A DNA stretch of 64,000 nucleotides from Micromonospora narathiwatensis (GTDB taxonomy: Bacteria; Actinomycetota; Actinomycetes; Mycobacteriales; Micromonosporaceae), in the NCBI RefSeq assembly GCF_900089605.1, contig NZ_LT594324.1, positions 5,084,001 to 5,148,000 on the forward strand, given 5' to 3'. The notes under the pieces were generated by a model. The model made no database searches, was not told the origin of the DNA, and saw nothing but the letters and a program-made list of their open reading frames with translations. Both the position numbers and the translations under genes were made by a program. Shown one piece after another: positions 9,108 through 15,249 of this stretch; position 1 is the stretch's first letter, and each line of letters opens with the position of its first letter.

Positions 9108-9898
9108 GGCTGCTCCACTCCGAGGTATTCGAGCTGGGCGCGGACCGACCACTCGGCCGCCCACCAGAGCGACCGGTCGACGTCGGCGTAGACCCTGGCG
9201 ACCACCTCGGGCGCGGTGGTCGCGCCCTCGGCGACCGCGGCGCGGACCTGGTCGAGCCGGGCCCGCCGGTGGGCCAGGTAGAACTCGGCCGCCGCGCCGC
9301 AGTCGGCCAGCGCCGGGCCGTGCCCCGGCAGCGCCGGGATCCCCCGGTACGTCGAGAGCAGCTCCAGGCTCGACAGGTAGTCACCGAGGTGCCCGTCCGG
9401 GTGGGCGACCACGGTGGTGCCCCGTCCCAGGATGGTGTCGCCGGTGAGCACCACCCGCTCGTCGCCGTGCTCGACCAGGAAACAGACCGAGTCGGCGGTG
9501 TGCCCGGGCGTCGGCACGAGCCGGATGGTGAGGCCGCCGGCCAGCGCGGCACCCGGCGCCAGCGGCTCACCGCCGATGCTGTGCGCCGGGTCGGCGGCGA
9601 GGACGTGAGCGCCGCCGAGCAGCTCGCTCAGGCGCGCGGCGCCCTCGGTGTGGTCCGGGTGCCCGTGGGTGATCAGTACGGAGTCGACCGGCCCGTGCGC
9701 CGCGATCGCGGCCAGGTGCTCCTCGTCGGCCGGGCCGGGGTCCACGACGACCGCGTGCTCCGCGCCGGGGGCGCGCAGCACCCAGGTGTTGGTGCCGTCG
9801 AGGGTCATCGGCCCCGGGTTCGGCGCGCGCAACAGCGTCACCCACCCGGGCAACTCGTCCGCGAGCGCCCCCGCCGCCCCGGTCACATGCCCACCCAT
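9104..9898 (-). CDS. MBL-fold metallo-hydrolase (Rv3677c-like)
   Basis: A 264-residue metallo-beta-lactamase-fold hydrolase of the glyoxalase II/LACTB2 branch. The metal signature THGHPDHTEG gives H78, H80, D82 and H83; further ligands are likely at PTPGHT and LTGDTILG. The C-terminal helical region with LAHRRARLDQV is typical of the LACTB2 group, some of which cleave RNA; whether this one acts on RNA or thioesters is not decided by sequence. It is first in a two-gene operon with the cyclase (GTGA overlap) and is the orthologous neighbour of the RidA/ArsA block. The ATG at 9898 follows TACGAT by seven bases, so a leaderless start is likely. Confidence 0.85.
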   Translation of the reverse strand: MGGHVTGAAGALADELPGWVTLLRAPNPGPMTLDGTNTWVLRAPGAEHAVVVDPGPADEEHLAAIAAHGPVDSVLITHGHPDHTEGAARLSELLGGAHVLAADPAHSIGGEPLAPGAALAGGLTIRLVPTPGHTADSVCFLVEHGDERVVLTGDTILGRGTTVVAHPDGHLGDYLSSLELLSTYRGIPALPGHGPALADCGAAAEFYLAHRRARLDQVRAAVAEGATTAPEVVARVYADVDRSLWWAAEWSVRAQLEYLGVEQP

Positions 9899-9905
9899 GG
9901 CAGCG

Positions 9906-9911
9906 ATCGTA
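9906..9911 (-). promoter_or_regulatory. -10 element of the MBL/cyclase operon
   Basis: TACGAT on the minus strand lies seven bases before the ATG of the MBL gene, predicting transcription from the start codon itself. Confidence 0.5.
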
Positions 9912-9923
9912 CGACCCCGCCCG

Positions 9924-10042
9924 CCACTCCCCGCGATCTTGCAGTTTCGGCCGCTGATTTGTGGTCGTTCACGGCTTTCAACCCGGCAGAAACCGCAAGA
10001 TCGCCGGGGAGTGGGGGTGGGGGTGGGGGGTGGGGGTGGGGG
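9924..10042. repeat. Intergenic inverted repeat (GATCTTG family) with adjoining G-rich run
   Basis: Arms at 9924-9948 and 9989-10014 pair over about 25 bases with one mismatch and one bulge, around a 40-base loop. The core of the left arm, CGATCTTGCAGTTTCGG, recurs at 29107. From 10011 to 10042 the plus strand is a run of G4-6 blocks separated by single T. The element sits between the RidA stop codon and the MBL gene, both on the minus strand. Confidence 0.75.
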
Positions 10043-10504
10043 TTAGGCGATCTCGACTATTACTTCGACCTCTACGGGGGCGTCGAGGGGGAGTTCGGCT
10101 ACGCCGACGGCGCTGCGGGCGTGCCGGCCGGCCTCACCGAAGACCGCGAGGAACAGGTCGGAGGCGCCGTTGATCACGCCCGGCTGGCCGGTGAAGCCCG
10201 GCGCGCTGGCCACGAAGCCGGTCAGCTTCACGATCTTGACGACGTTCTCCAGGCCGACCAGCGAATCGATCGCGGCGACGGCGTTCAGCGCGCACCGCTG
10301 CGCCAGGTCCTTCGCCTGCTCGGCGGAGACGCCGGCGCCGACCTTGCCGGTGGCGAGCAGCTTGCCCTCGGCCATCGGCAACTGGCCGGACACGTAGATG
10401 TGCTGGCCCGACTGGACGGCCGGCACGTAGCTGGCCACCGGCGGCACCACCTCGGGCAGGGTCAGTCCCAGCTCGGCGAGCTTCGCGTGCGGTCCGTTCG
10501 CCAT
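10043..10504 (-). CDS. RidA family protein (YjgF/YER057c), Rv3678c-like
   Basis: A 153-residue RidA-superfamily protein. RidA proper hydrolyses reactive enamine/imine intermediates released by PLP enzymes; this subgroup carries an N-terminal extension and may differ in activity. The fold is shown by YVSGQLPMAEGKLL and the C-terminal PVEVEVIVEIA strand; a clear catalytic Arg of the archetype (NPRA-x-V-x-V) is not obvious, the region reading ARSAVGVAELP. ATG 10504 is preferred since GAAGG lies about 10 bases upstream. An alternative GTG at 10513 would overlap the upstream stop as GTGA. It forms a two-gene unit with the DUF4177 gene. Confidence 0.85.
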   Translation of the reverse strand: MANGPHAKLAELGLTLPEVVPPVASYVPAVQSGQHIYVSGQLPMAEGKLLATGKVGAGVSAEQAKDLAQRCALNAVAAIDSLVGLENVVKIVKLTGFVASAPGFTGQPGVINGASDLFLAVFGEAGRHARSAVGVAELPLDAPVEVEVIVEIA

Positions 10505-10509
10505 GCCGC

Positions 10510-10665
10510 TCACGCCTTCGGACGCTTGAGGTAGGCGACGAGCTGCTCCGGGTTCGGGCCGGGAACCACGGAGACCAGCTCCCAGCCGTCCTCGCCCCAG
10601 TTGTCGAGGATCTGCTTGGTCGCGTGGACCAGCAGCGGCACCGTGGCGTATTCCCACTTCTGCAT
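10510..10665 (-). CDS. DUF4177 family small protein (Rv3678A-like)
   Basis: A 51-residue protein starting MQKWEYATVPLL and ending in LKRPKA. The pattern of a KWEYxTVP strand, a helix and the GEDGWELVSVVPG turn is characteristic of DUF4177 proteins, small cytoplasmic proteins of unknown role. It lies immediately before ridA, as Rv3678A does beside Rv3678c in mycobacteria. AAGGGAG lies upstream of the ATG. The stop is six bases from the RidA ATG, so the pair is co-transcribed. Confidence 0.85.
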   Translation of the reverse strand: MQKWEYATVPLLVHATKQILDNWGEDGWELVSVVPGPNPEQLVAYLKRPKA

Positions 10666-10727
10666 CGAGTCAAGGCTCCCTTGCCTGGCATGGACTTCGG
10701 TCAGGCACAGCGTACGGTCCCCCGGTG

Positions 10728-11177
10728 CTACCAGGGCACGGGACGCTGCTCGGGCGTGCTGGGCGGCTCACCGCAGGGGCCTTCGTGGTCGTATTGCTGG
10801 GGGCACCGGGAGCGATCGGGCAGCAGCAGGTCGCAGAAGACCCGGTGCCGGTTGTTCTGGTCGTCGGTGGTGGAGACGGTCGTCTCGCCGGCGTCCAGCT
10901 CGCTGAGGAAGCCGAGCGAGGTGGCCACGGTGCCGGCCAGCGCGGTGGCCGCCGCCAGGTCGGCGACCCGGACCGGCAGGTGGATGACGTACCCGGGCTC
11001 GTCCTCCTCCCGAGCCCGCTCACCGGAACGGACCAGTATGCGGATCACCTCGACCGGCGGCCGGTACGACCGCTCGTTGAGTGGCAGCCCCGCACCCGGC
11101 CCCTCGGCGTCGCCGGACCGCCCAGCCCGCTCACCGGGGCGGAACTGACCTCGAGGAATGTTCTCCGCGTCGCGCAT
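10728..11177 (-). CDS. Hypothetical protein with Cys/His-rich C-terminus
   Basis: A 149-residue protein of unknown function. The ATG at 11177 has GGAGG seven bases upstream. The N-terminal 30 residues are polar and probably disordered. The middle (PPVEVIRILVRSG and YVIHLPVRVADLAAATALAG) looks like an alpha/beta fold. The tail contains a CDLLLPDRSRC segment followed by an H and a further C (C-x8-C-x5-H-x3-C), which could bind zinc. No signal peptide or membrane segment is seen. It lies 62 bases upstream of the DUF4177 gene on the same strand and may be co-transcribed with it. Confidence 0.65.
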   Translation of the reverse strand: MRDAENIPRGQFRPGERAGRSGDAEGPGAGLPLNERSYRPPVEVIRILVRSGERAREEDEPGYVIHLPVRVADLAAATALAGTVATSLGFLSELDAGETTVSTTDDQNNRHRVFCDLLLPDRSRCPQQYDHEGPCGEPPSTPEQRPVPW

Positions 11178-11532
11178 ACCCTTGCCTCCGGGCGTCGTAC
11201 CTGCTCAAAGTCACCACCGTCCGGCTCGGACTCGCCGGCGGTCCGGCCCCCGCGTCGCGACGAAACTAGGACCTCGCGAGAGTCCCAGCAACGGGACGCG
11301 CAGGTCCGATCACGTTCAGTCACATATGCGACAGAGGTCTCGTCAGGGAGGCGACGGCGCTCTCACGTTCACCGTCGACGCGGGCCCGACACCCGACGCG
11401 GGTACGCGGGGCCGACCCTTCCCACTCCGACCGTTACCCTTCGGGCTGGACGGGCATCCGCGCTCGCCCGCCACGCCCGATCACGCGTCGGTCGCCATCG
11501 GGTGGCGACGGCACCGCACCCCGGGGGAAGAC
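11178..11532. other. Intergenic region between divergent genes
   Basis: This 355-base spacer separates the minus-strand hypothetical gene from the plus-strand Pro-rich membrane protein. Short open frames here have shadow-like composition and no ribosome sites. I see no RNA gene and no convincing promoter pair. Confidence 0.5.
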
Positions 11533-12294
11533 ATGACCCAACCGCCCATCGGTGGCGCCACCGGCTCGCCCGAAGGTCCGTCCCACCCGGAGCCGCACGG
11601 CGGGGCCGCTCCGCCTCCCCCCGCGGCCTTCCCCCCGCCTCCGGCGTCCGGCCACCCGCCGTACCAGAACCCGGCGGCGTCGTACCAGAATCCGGCGGCG
11701 CCGTACCAGAACCCGAACGCGCCGTATCCGGACCCGGCCGCGCCGTATCAGAGCCCCGCCGCGCCGTACCAGAATCCGGCGGCGCCGTATCAGAACCCGA
11801 ACGCGCCGTATCCGGACCCCGCCGCGCCGTATCAGCAGGCGGCGGCACCGAAGAAGCGGCGCGGGCTGCTGATCGCCTCGATCGTGCTGGCCGCGGCGAT
11901 CCTGCTCTGCGGTGGTGGCGGCACGGCCGCCTTCCTCGCCCTCCGCAACGCCGAGGAGGGCGAGGGCGCGAAGGAGCCGGCGGTCGCGGTGGACGGCTTC
12001 CTCGGCGCGGTCTACCACGACCAGGACGCCAGGAAGGCGGCCACCTTCGTCTGCTCGGCCGCCCGGGACGACAAGAAGATCGCCGCCAAGGTCGCCGAGG
12101 TGCGGAAGTACGCGGAGCAGTACCAGAAGCCGCGGTTCCGCTGGACCACCCCGAAGGTGGACAACCAGACCGGCGACCGGGCGACCGTCAGCACCAAGGT
12201 CACCATGATCACCGCGGACGAGAAGGTGGCCGACCAGGAGCTGCGCTTCACCGTCGTGCAGAAGACGGGTTGGTGGGTCTGCGAGGTCTCGTGA
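11533..12294 (+). CDS. Single-span membrane protein with Pro-rich heptad repeats
   Basis: A 253-residue protein. The first 42 residues are Pro/Gly-rich; residues about 43-101 are seven-residue repeats of the type PYQNPAA with PYPDPAA and PYQSPAA variants. KKRR then marks the inner end of a membrane helix (about 111-136). The C-terminal ~115 residues lie outside and contain two cysteines (TFVCSAA, WWVCEVS) that could form a disulfide, in a cystatin/NTF2-like fold resembling DUF4878 lumazine-type outer domains; that last point is inference. GGGGGAAG precedes the ATG. Such Pro/Tyr-rich inner tails are common in actinobacterial envelope proteins and may mediate protein contacts. Confidence 0.78.
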   Translation: MTQPPIGGATGSPEGPSHPEPHGGAAPPPPAAFPPPPASGHPPYQNPAASYQNPAAPYQNPNAPYPDPAAPYQSPAAPYQNPAAPYQNPNAPYPDPAAPYQQAAAPKKRRGLLIASIVLAAAILLCGGGGTAAFLALRNAEEGEGAKEPAVAVDGFLGAVYHDQDARKAATFVCSAARDDKKIAAKVAEVRKYAEQYQKPRFRWTTPKVDNQTGDRATVSTKVTMITADEKVADQELRFTVVQKTGWWVCEVS

Positions 12295-12308
12295 GCCCGG
12301 CGGCTGGG

Positions 12309-12314
12309 TAGGCT
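12309..12314 (+). promoter_or_regulatory. -10 element of first ArsA-like gene
   Basis: TAGGCT lies exactly six bases before the GTG at 12321, predicting a leaderless transcript starting only 26 bases after the preceding stop. Confidence 0.55.
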
Positions 12315-12320
12315 CGACCG

Positions 12321-13298
12321 GTGGCAGTAGCTGAACGGCCGGCCGAGCCCGCCGGCACCGGGTGGCCGGCCCGCCTCCACGTGGTGACGGGGAAGGGCGG
12401 CACGGGCAAGACCAGTGTCGCCGCGGCGCTGGCCCTCGGGCTGGCCGCCGGCGGCCGGCGGACCCTGCTCGTCGAGGTGGAGGGGCGGCAGGGGATCGCC
12501 CAGCTCTTCGGCGCCGACCCGCTGCCCTACGAGGAGCGGCACCTGACCGACGCCCCGCACGGCGGCGAGGTGCGGGCCCTGGCCGTGGACGCCGAGGAGG
12601 CGCTCCTGGAATACCTGGACCTGTTCTACAAGCTCGGCGCGGCCGGCCGGGCGCTGCGCAAGCTGGGTGCCATCGACTTCGCCACCACGATCGCCCCGGG
12701 CCTGCGGGACGTGCTGCTCACCGGCAAGGTCAAGGAGGCGACCACCCGGACCAACGGACAGCGCCGGACGTACGACGCGGTGGTGCTGGACGCCCCGCCG
12801 ACCGGACGGATCGGCCGCTTCCTCAACGTCACCGCGGAGACCGCCCGGCTGGCCAAGGTCGGCCCGATCAAGACCCAGAGCGAGGGGGTCTCCGCGCTGC
12901 TCCGCTCGCCGATGACCGCGGTGCACGTGGTGACCCTGCTGGAGGAGATGCCGGTCCAGGAGACGGTCGACGCGATCGCCGAGCTGACCCAGCTCGGCTT
13001 CCCGGTCGGCCGGGTGATCGTGAACGGGGCCCGACCGCCGGTGCCGGCCGGGCGGGAGGTGACCGCGGCCGAGCTGAGGCGGGGGTTGGCCGCCGCCGAC
13101 CTGCCGACCGACGCCCGGACCGTGGCCGGCCTGGCCGAGGAGGCCCGAGGCCAGCGGGTACGCCGGGAGCTGGAGGACTCCCTCCGGGCCGAACTGGTGG
13201 AGTTGGGCCTGCCCCTGACCGAGCTGCCGCTGCTCCCCCAAGGGGTCGACCGAGCGGGGCTGGAGACGCTGGCGGGGGCGCTCGTCCGGGCGGATTGA
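12321..13298 (+). CDS. ArsA/Get3-family ATPase (Rv3679-like)
   Basis: A 325-residue P-loop ATPase of the ArsA/Get3 group. The deviant Walker A motif with signature lysine, GKGGTGKT, occupies 24-31; VVLDAPPTGR provides the switch II/Walker B region. Arsenite-binding cysteines of ArsA are absent, so it is not an arsenite pump subunit by sequence. In mycobacteria the orthologous pair Rv3679/Rv3680 forms a complex linked to envelope and metabolite stress. The partner gene follows 56 bases downstream with its own -10 element, and the WhiB4/WblA and PBP genes complete the conserved block. It should act in the cytoplasm or at the inner membrane face. Confidence 0.87.
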   Translation: MAVAERPAEPAGTGWPARLHVVTGKGGTGKTSVAAALALGLAAGGRRTLLVEVEGRQGIAQLFGADPLPYEERHLTDAPHGGEVRALAVDAEEALLEYLDLFYKLGAAGRALRKLGAIDFATTIAPGLRDVLLTGKVKEATTRTNGQRRTYDAVVLDAPPTGRIGRFLNVTAETARLAKVGPIKTQSEGVSALLRSPMTAVHVVTLLEEMPVQETVDAIAELTQLGFPVGRVIVNGARPPVPAGREVTAAELRRGLAAADLPTDARTVAGLAEEARGQRVRRELEDSLRAELVELGLPLTELPLLPQGVDRAGLETLAGALVRAD

Positions 13299-13342
13299 CT
13301 CACACCTGCGGGCAGCACAGGCAGAGACACCGGGTAGACCGA

Positions 13343-13348
13343 TACGCT
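13343..13348 (+). promoter_or_regulatory. -10 element of second ArsA-like gene
   Basis: TACGCT ends six bases before the GTG at 13355. The second ATPase gene can therefore be transcribed on its own as a leaderless mRNA. Confidence 0.55.
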
Positions 13349-13354
13349 CGATTG

Positions 13355-14503
13355 GTGCCTTCCGAAGCCGCGGCGCCACCGCTGGACGTCGACCGGATCC
13401 TCGCCGACCCCGGCGTACGGATCGTGGTCTGCTGCGGGGCGGGCGGGGTGGGCAAGACCACCACGGCGGCGGCGCTGGCGCTACGGGCGGCCGAGCGGCA
13501 CGGCCGGCGCACGGTGGTGCTCACCATCGACCCGGCCCGCCGGCTGGCCCAGTCGCTCGGCCTGACCGAGCTGGACAACACCCCCCGCCAGGTGAAGGGG
13601 ATCGACGTCGAGGAGAGCGGCGGCGAGCTGCACGCCATGATGCTCGACATGAAGCGGACCTTCGACGACGTGGTGCTCCAGCACACCGATCCGGCGAAGG
13701 CGGCGGAGATCTTCGCCAACCCCTTCTACCAGGCCATGAGCTCCACCTTCGCCGGCACCCAGGAGTACATGGCGATGGAGAAGCTGGGCCAGCTGCACGC
13801 CCGGGGCGAGTGGGACCTGATCGTGGTGGACACCCCGCCGTCCCGCTCGGCGCTGGATTTCCTGGACGCGCCGGCCCGGCTCTCCCGTTTCCTCGACGGC
13901 CGGATGCTGCGGCTGCTGCTCGCCCCGGCCCGTACCGGGGGGCGGAGCATGTTCAGCTTCGTCACCGCCGGCTTCGGGATGTTCTCCAAGGCGGTGCAGA
14001 AGGTGATCGGGGCGCAGTTGCTCACCGATCTCTCCGGCTTCGTCGCGGCGCTGGACTCGATGTTCGGCGGTTTCCGGCAGCGGGCCGAGCAGACGTACCG
14101 CATCCTCCAGGCCCGGGAGACGGCGTTCCTGCTGGTCGCGGCCCCGGAGCCGGACGCGGTACGGGAGGCGGCCTACTTCGCGGGCCGGCTGCGCGACGAG
14201 CGGATGCCGCTGGCCGGCCTGGTGCTCAACCGGGTGCACCGGCCGGCGGTGCCGGAGCTGAGCGCGGCCGACAGCATCGCCGCGGCGGCCCGGTTGACGC
14301 AGGAGGGCGGCCACGCGGGCACCGTCGAGGTGCTACGGGCCCACGCCGCGCTGGCCGAGCAGGCGGTACGCGAGCAGCGGGTGGCGGCCCGGTTCACCGA
14401 GGCGTTCCCGGCGGTGCCGACGGTGTCGGTGACGGCGCAGCCCGCCGACGTGCACGACGTCGACGGGCTGCGGACGATCGGCGAGGCGATCAACCGGCGG
14501 TGA
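13355..14503 (+). CDS. ArsA/Get3-family ATPase (Rv3680-like)
   Basis: A 382-residue partner of the preceding ATPase. The P-loop GAGGVGKT is at residues 28-35, the switch I region reads TIDPARRLAQSLG and switch II is VVDTPPSRSALDFLDAP, all standard for ArsA/Get3 enzymes. Compared with its partner it has a longer central helical region. The start GTG is chosen for the leaderless -10 spacing; the frame is open far upstream but that part is the antisense-like shadow of the first ATPase. The two proteins probably form a heterodimer. The gene is convergent with wblA, 34 bases away. Confidence 0.88.
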   Translation: MPSEAAAPPLDVDRILADPGVRIVVCCGAGGVGKTTTAAALALRAAERHGRRTVVLTIDPARRLAQSLGLTELDNTPRQVKGIDVEESGGELHAMMLDMKRTFDDVVLQHTDPAKAAEIFANPFYQAMSSTFAGTQEYMAMEKLGQLHARGEWDLIVVDTPPSRSALDFLDAPARLSRFLDGRMLRLLLAPARTGGRSMFSFVTAGFGMFSKAVQKVIGAQLLTDLSGFVAALDSMFGGFRQRAEQTYRILQARETAFLLVAAPEPDAVREAAYFAGRLRDERMPLAGLVLNRVHRPAVPELSAADSIAAAARLTQEGGHAGTVEVLRAHAALAEQAVREQRVAARFTEAFPAVPTVSVTAQPADVHDVDGLRTIGEAINRR

Positions 14504-14537
14504 GCCGCCGGGGCCGACCGGCCGAGTGGCGTGGTGG

Positions 14538-14858
14538 TCAGTTGGCCGAGGTCACCAGAATCTTGTCCTTGCCGGCCTTCTCCTTGGCGTTCTTCTTCAT
14601 GGCCGCCTCGAACATCTTGCGCCAGCTGGTCACCTGGGGGTGACGGCGCAGCAACGCCCGGCGTTCGCGTTCGGTCATGCCACCCCACACACCGAACTCG
14701 ATCCGATTGTCGAGCGCGTCGGCCAGGCACTCGTACCGAACTGGGCAGCTCCGGCAGATCCGCTTCGCCACGTTCTGTTCGGCGCCCTGTACGAACAACG
14801 CGTCCGGGTCCCCGTTCTGACATGCCGCCAGTGACGGCCAGTCAGCGATCATGCCCAT
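14538..14858 (-). CDS. wblA: WhiB-family iron-sulfur regulator, WhiB4/WblA type
   Basis: A 106-residue Wbl protein. Four cysteines, C13, C35, C38 and C44 (C-x21-C-x2-C-x5-C), hold a [4Fe-4S] cluster; GVWGG (56-60) is the sigma-factor contact turn; a basic C-terminal tail (KKNAKEKAGK) can bind DNA. The segment ADALDN-(R/K)-(I/V)-EFGVWGG matches the WhiB4/WblA branch. WblA in Streptomyces controls the switch to development and antibiotic production, and WhiB4 in mycobacteria responds to redox stress. The position beside the ArsA pair and PBP is as for Rv3681c. ATG 14858 has GGGGGGAC upstream; a second ATG two codons later is possible. Confidence 0.93.
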   Translation of the reverse strand: MGMIADWPSLAACQNGDPDALFVQGAEQNVAKRICRSCPVRYECLADALDNRIEFGVWGGMTERERRALLRRHPQVTSWRKMFEAAMKKNAKEKAGKDKILVTSAN

Positions 14859-15237
14859 CTGTACACGTCCCCCCTTGCATCAACCACGACTTCGCGCGAC
14901 CAGCCGTCGAATTCCCCCCGGTCGTCCGGCCGGCCTCCCCAGGGCGGCGCGGACGACATGTGGCTCTGTCGCCGCCATCATCATGCTGGGTAGTCACCCG
15001 ATTACGCAACGTTGTCGGCGAAATCCATCATTCCGGACACTCCCGGCTTCCCGGGCTAGCGCCCGCCGTCTACCCGGTCGAGGTACGTGAAAACCCAGCG
15101 CGGCTTCCCCGTTCGGTGGAGACTCGTCGCCAGGTTCACGCAACCACGCACCAGGGTTCGTGCGTTTAGCACAACGAGGCCGGCGCACGCAGGAAATGGG
15201 GAAAAGACGCCCCAGCGCCCCTCGTTCCCTACTCGCG
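14859..15237. other. Long intergenic region between divergent wblA and PBP genes
   Basis: About 380 bases without a gene. The PBP promoter hexamer lies at its right edge (15238). The rest must contain the wblA promoter and leave room for a long wblA 5' untranslated region, but I cannot place a convincing -10 for wblA. No hairpin or riboswitch pattern stands out. Confidence 0.5.
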
Positions 15238-15243
15238 TACCCT
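15238..15243 (+). promoter_or_regulatory. -10 element of the PBP gene
   Basis: TACCCT ends six bases before GTG 15250. If used, it places the transcript start at that GTG and removes the GAGGTGA that would serve the ATG at 15259. Confidence 0.5.
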
Positions 15244-15249
15244 GTCGAG

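Noticed and set aside
5424..9191. A 1255-residue open frame opposite the adenylate cyclase gene
   Set aside because: Its Arg/Gly/Pro/Gln-rich composition is what the reverse strand of a high-GC3 gene gives, and the minus strand carries clear cyclase and ATPase motifs.
11660..11840. CRISPR-like array
   Set aside because: The repeats are contiguous, in frame and encode Pro/Tyr heptads; there are no unique spacers.
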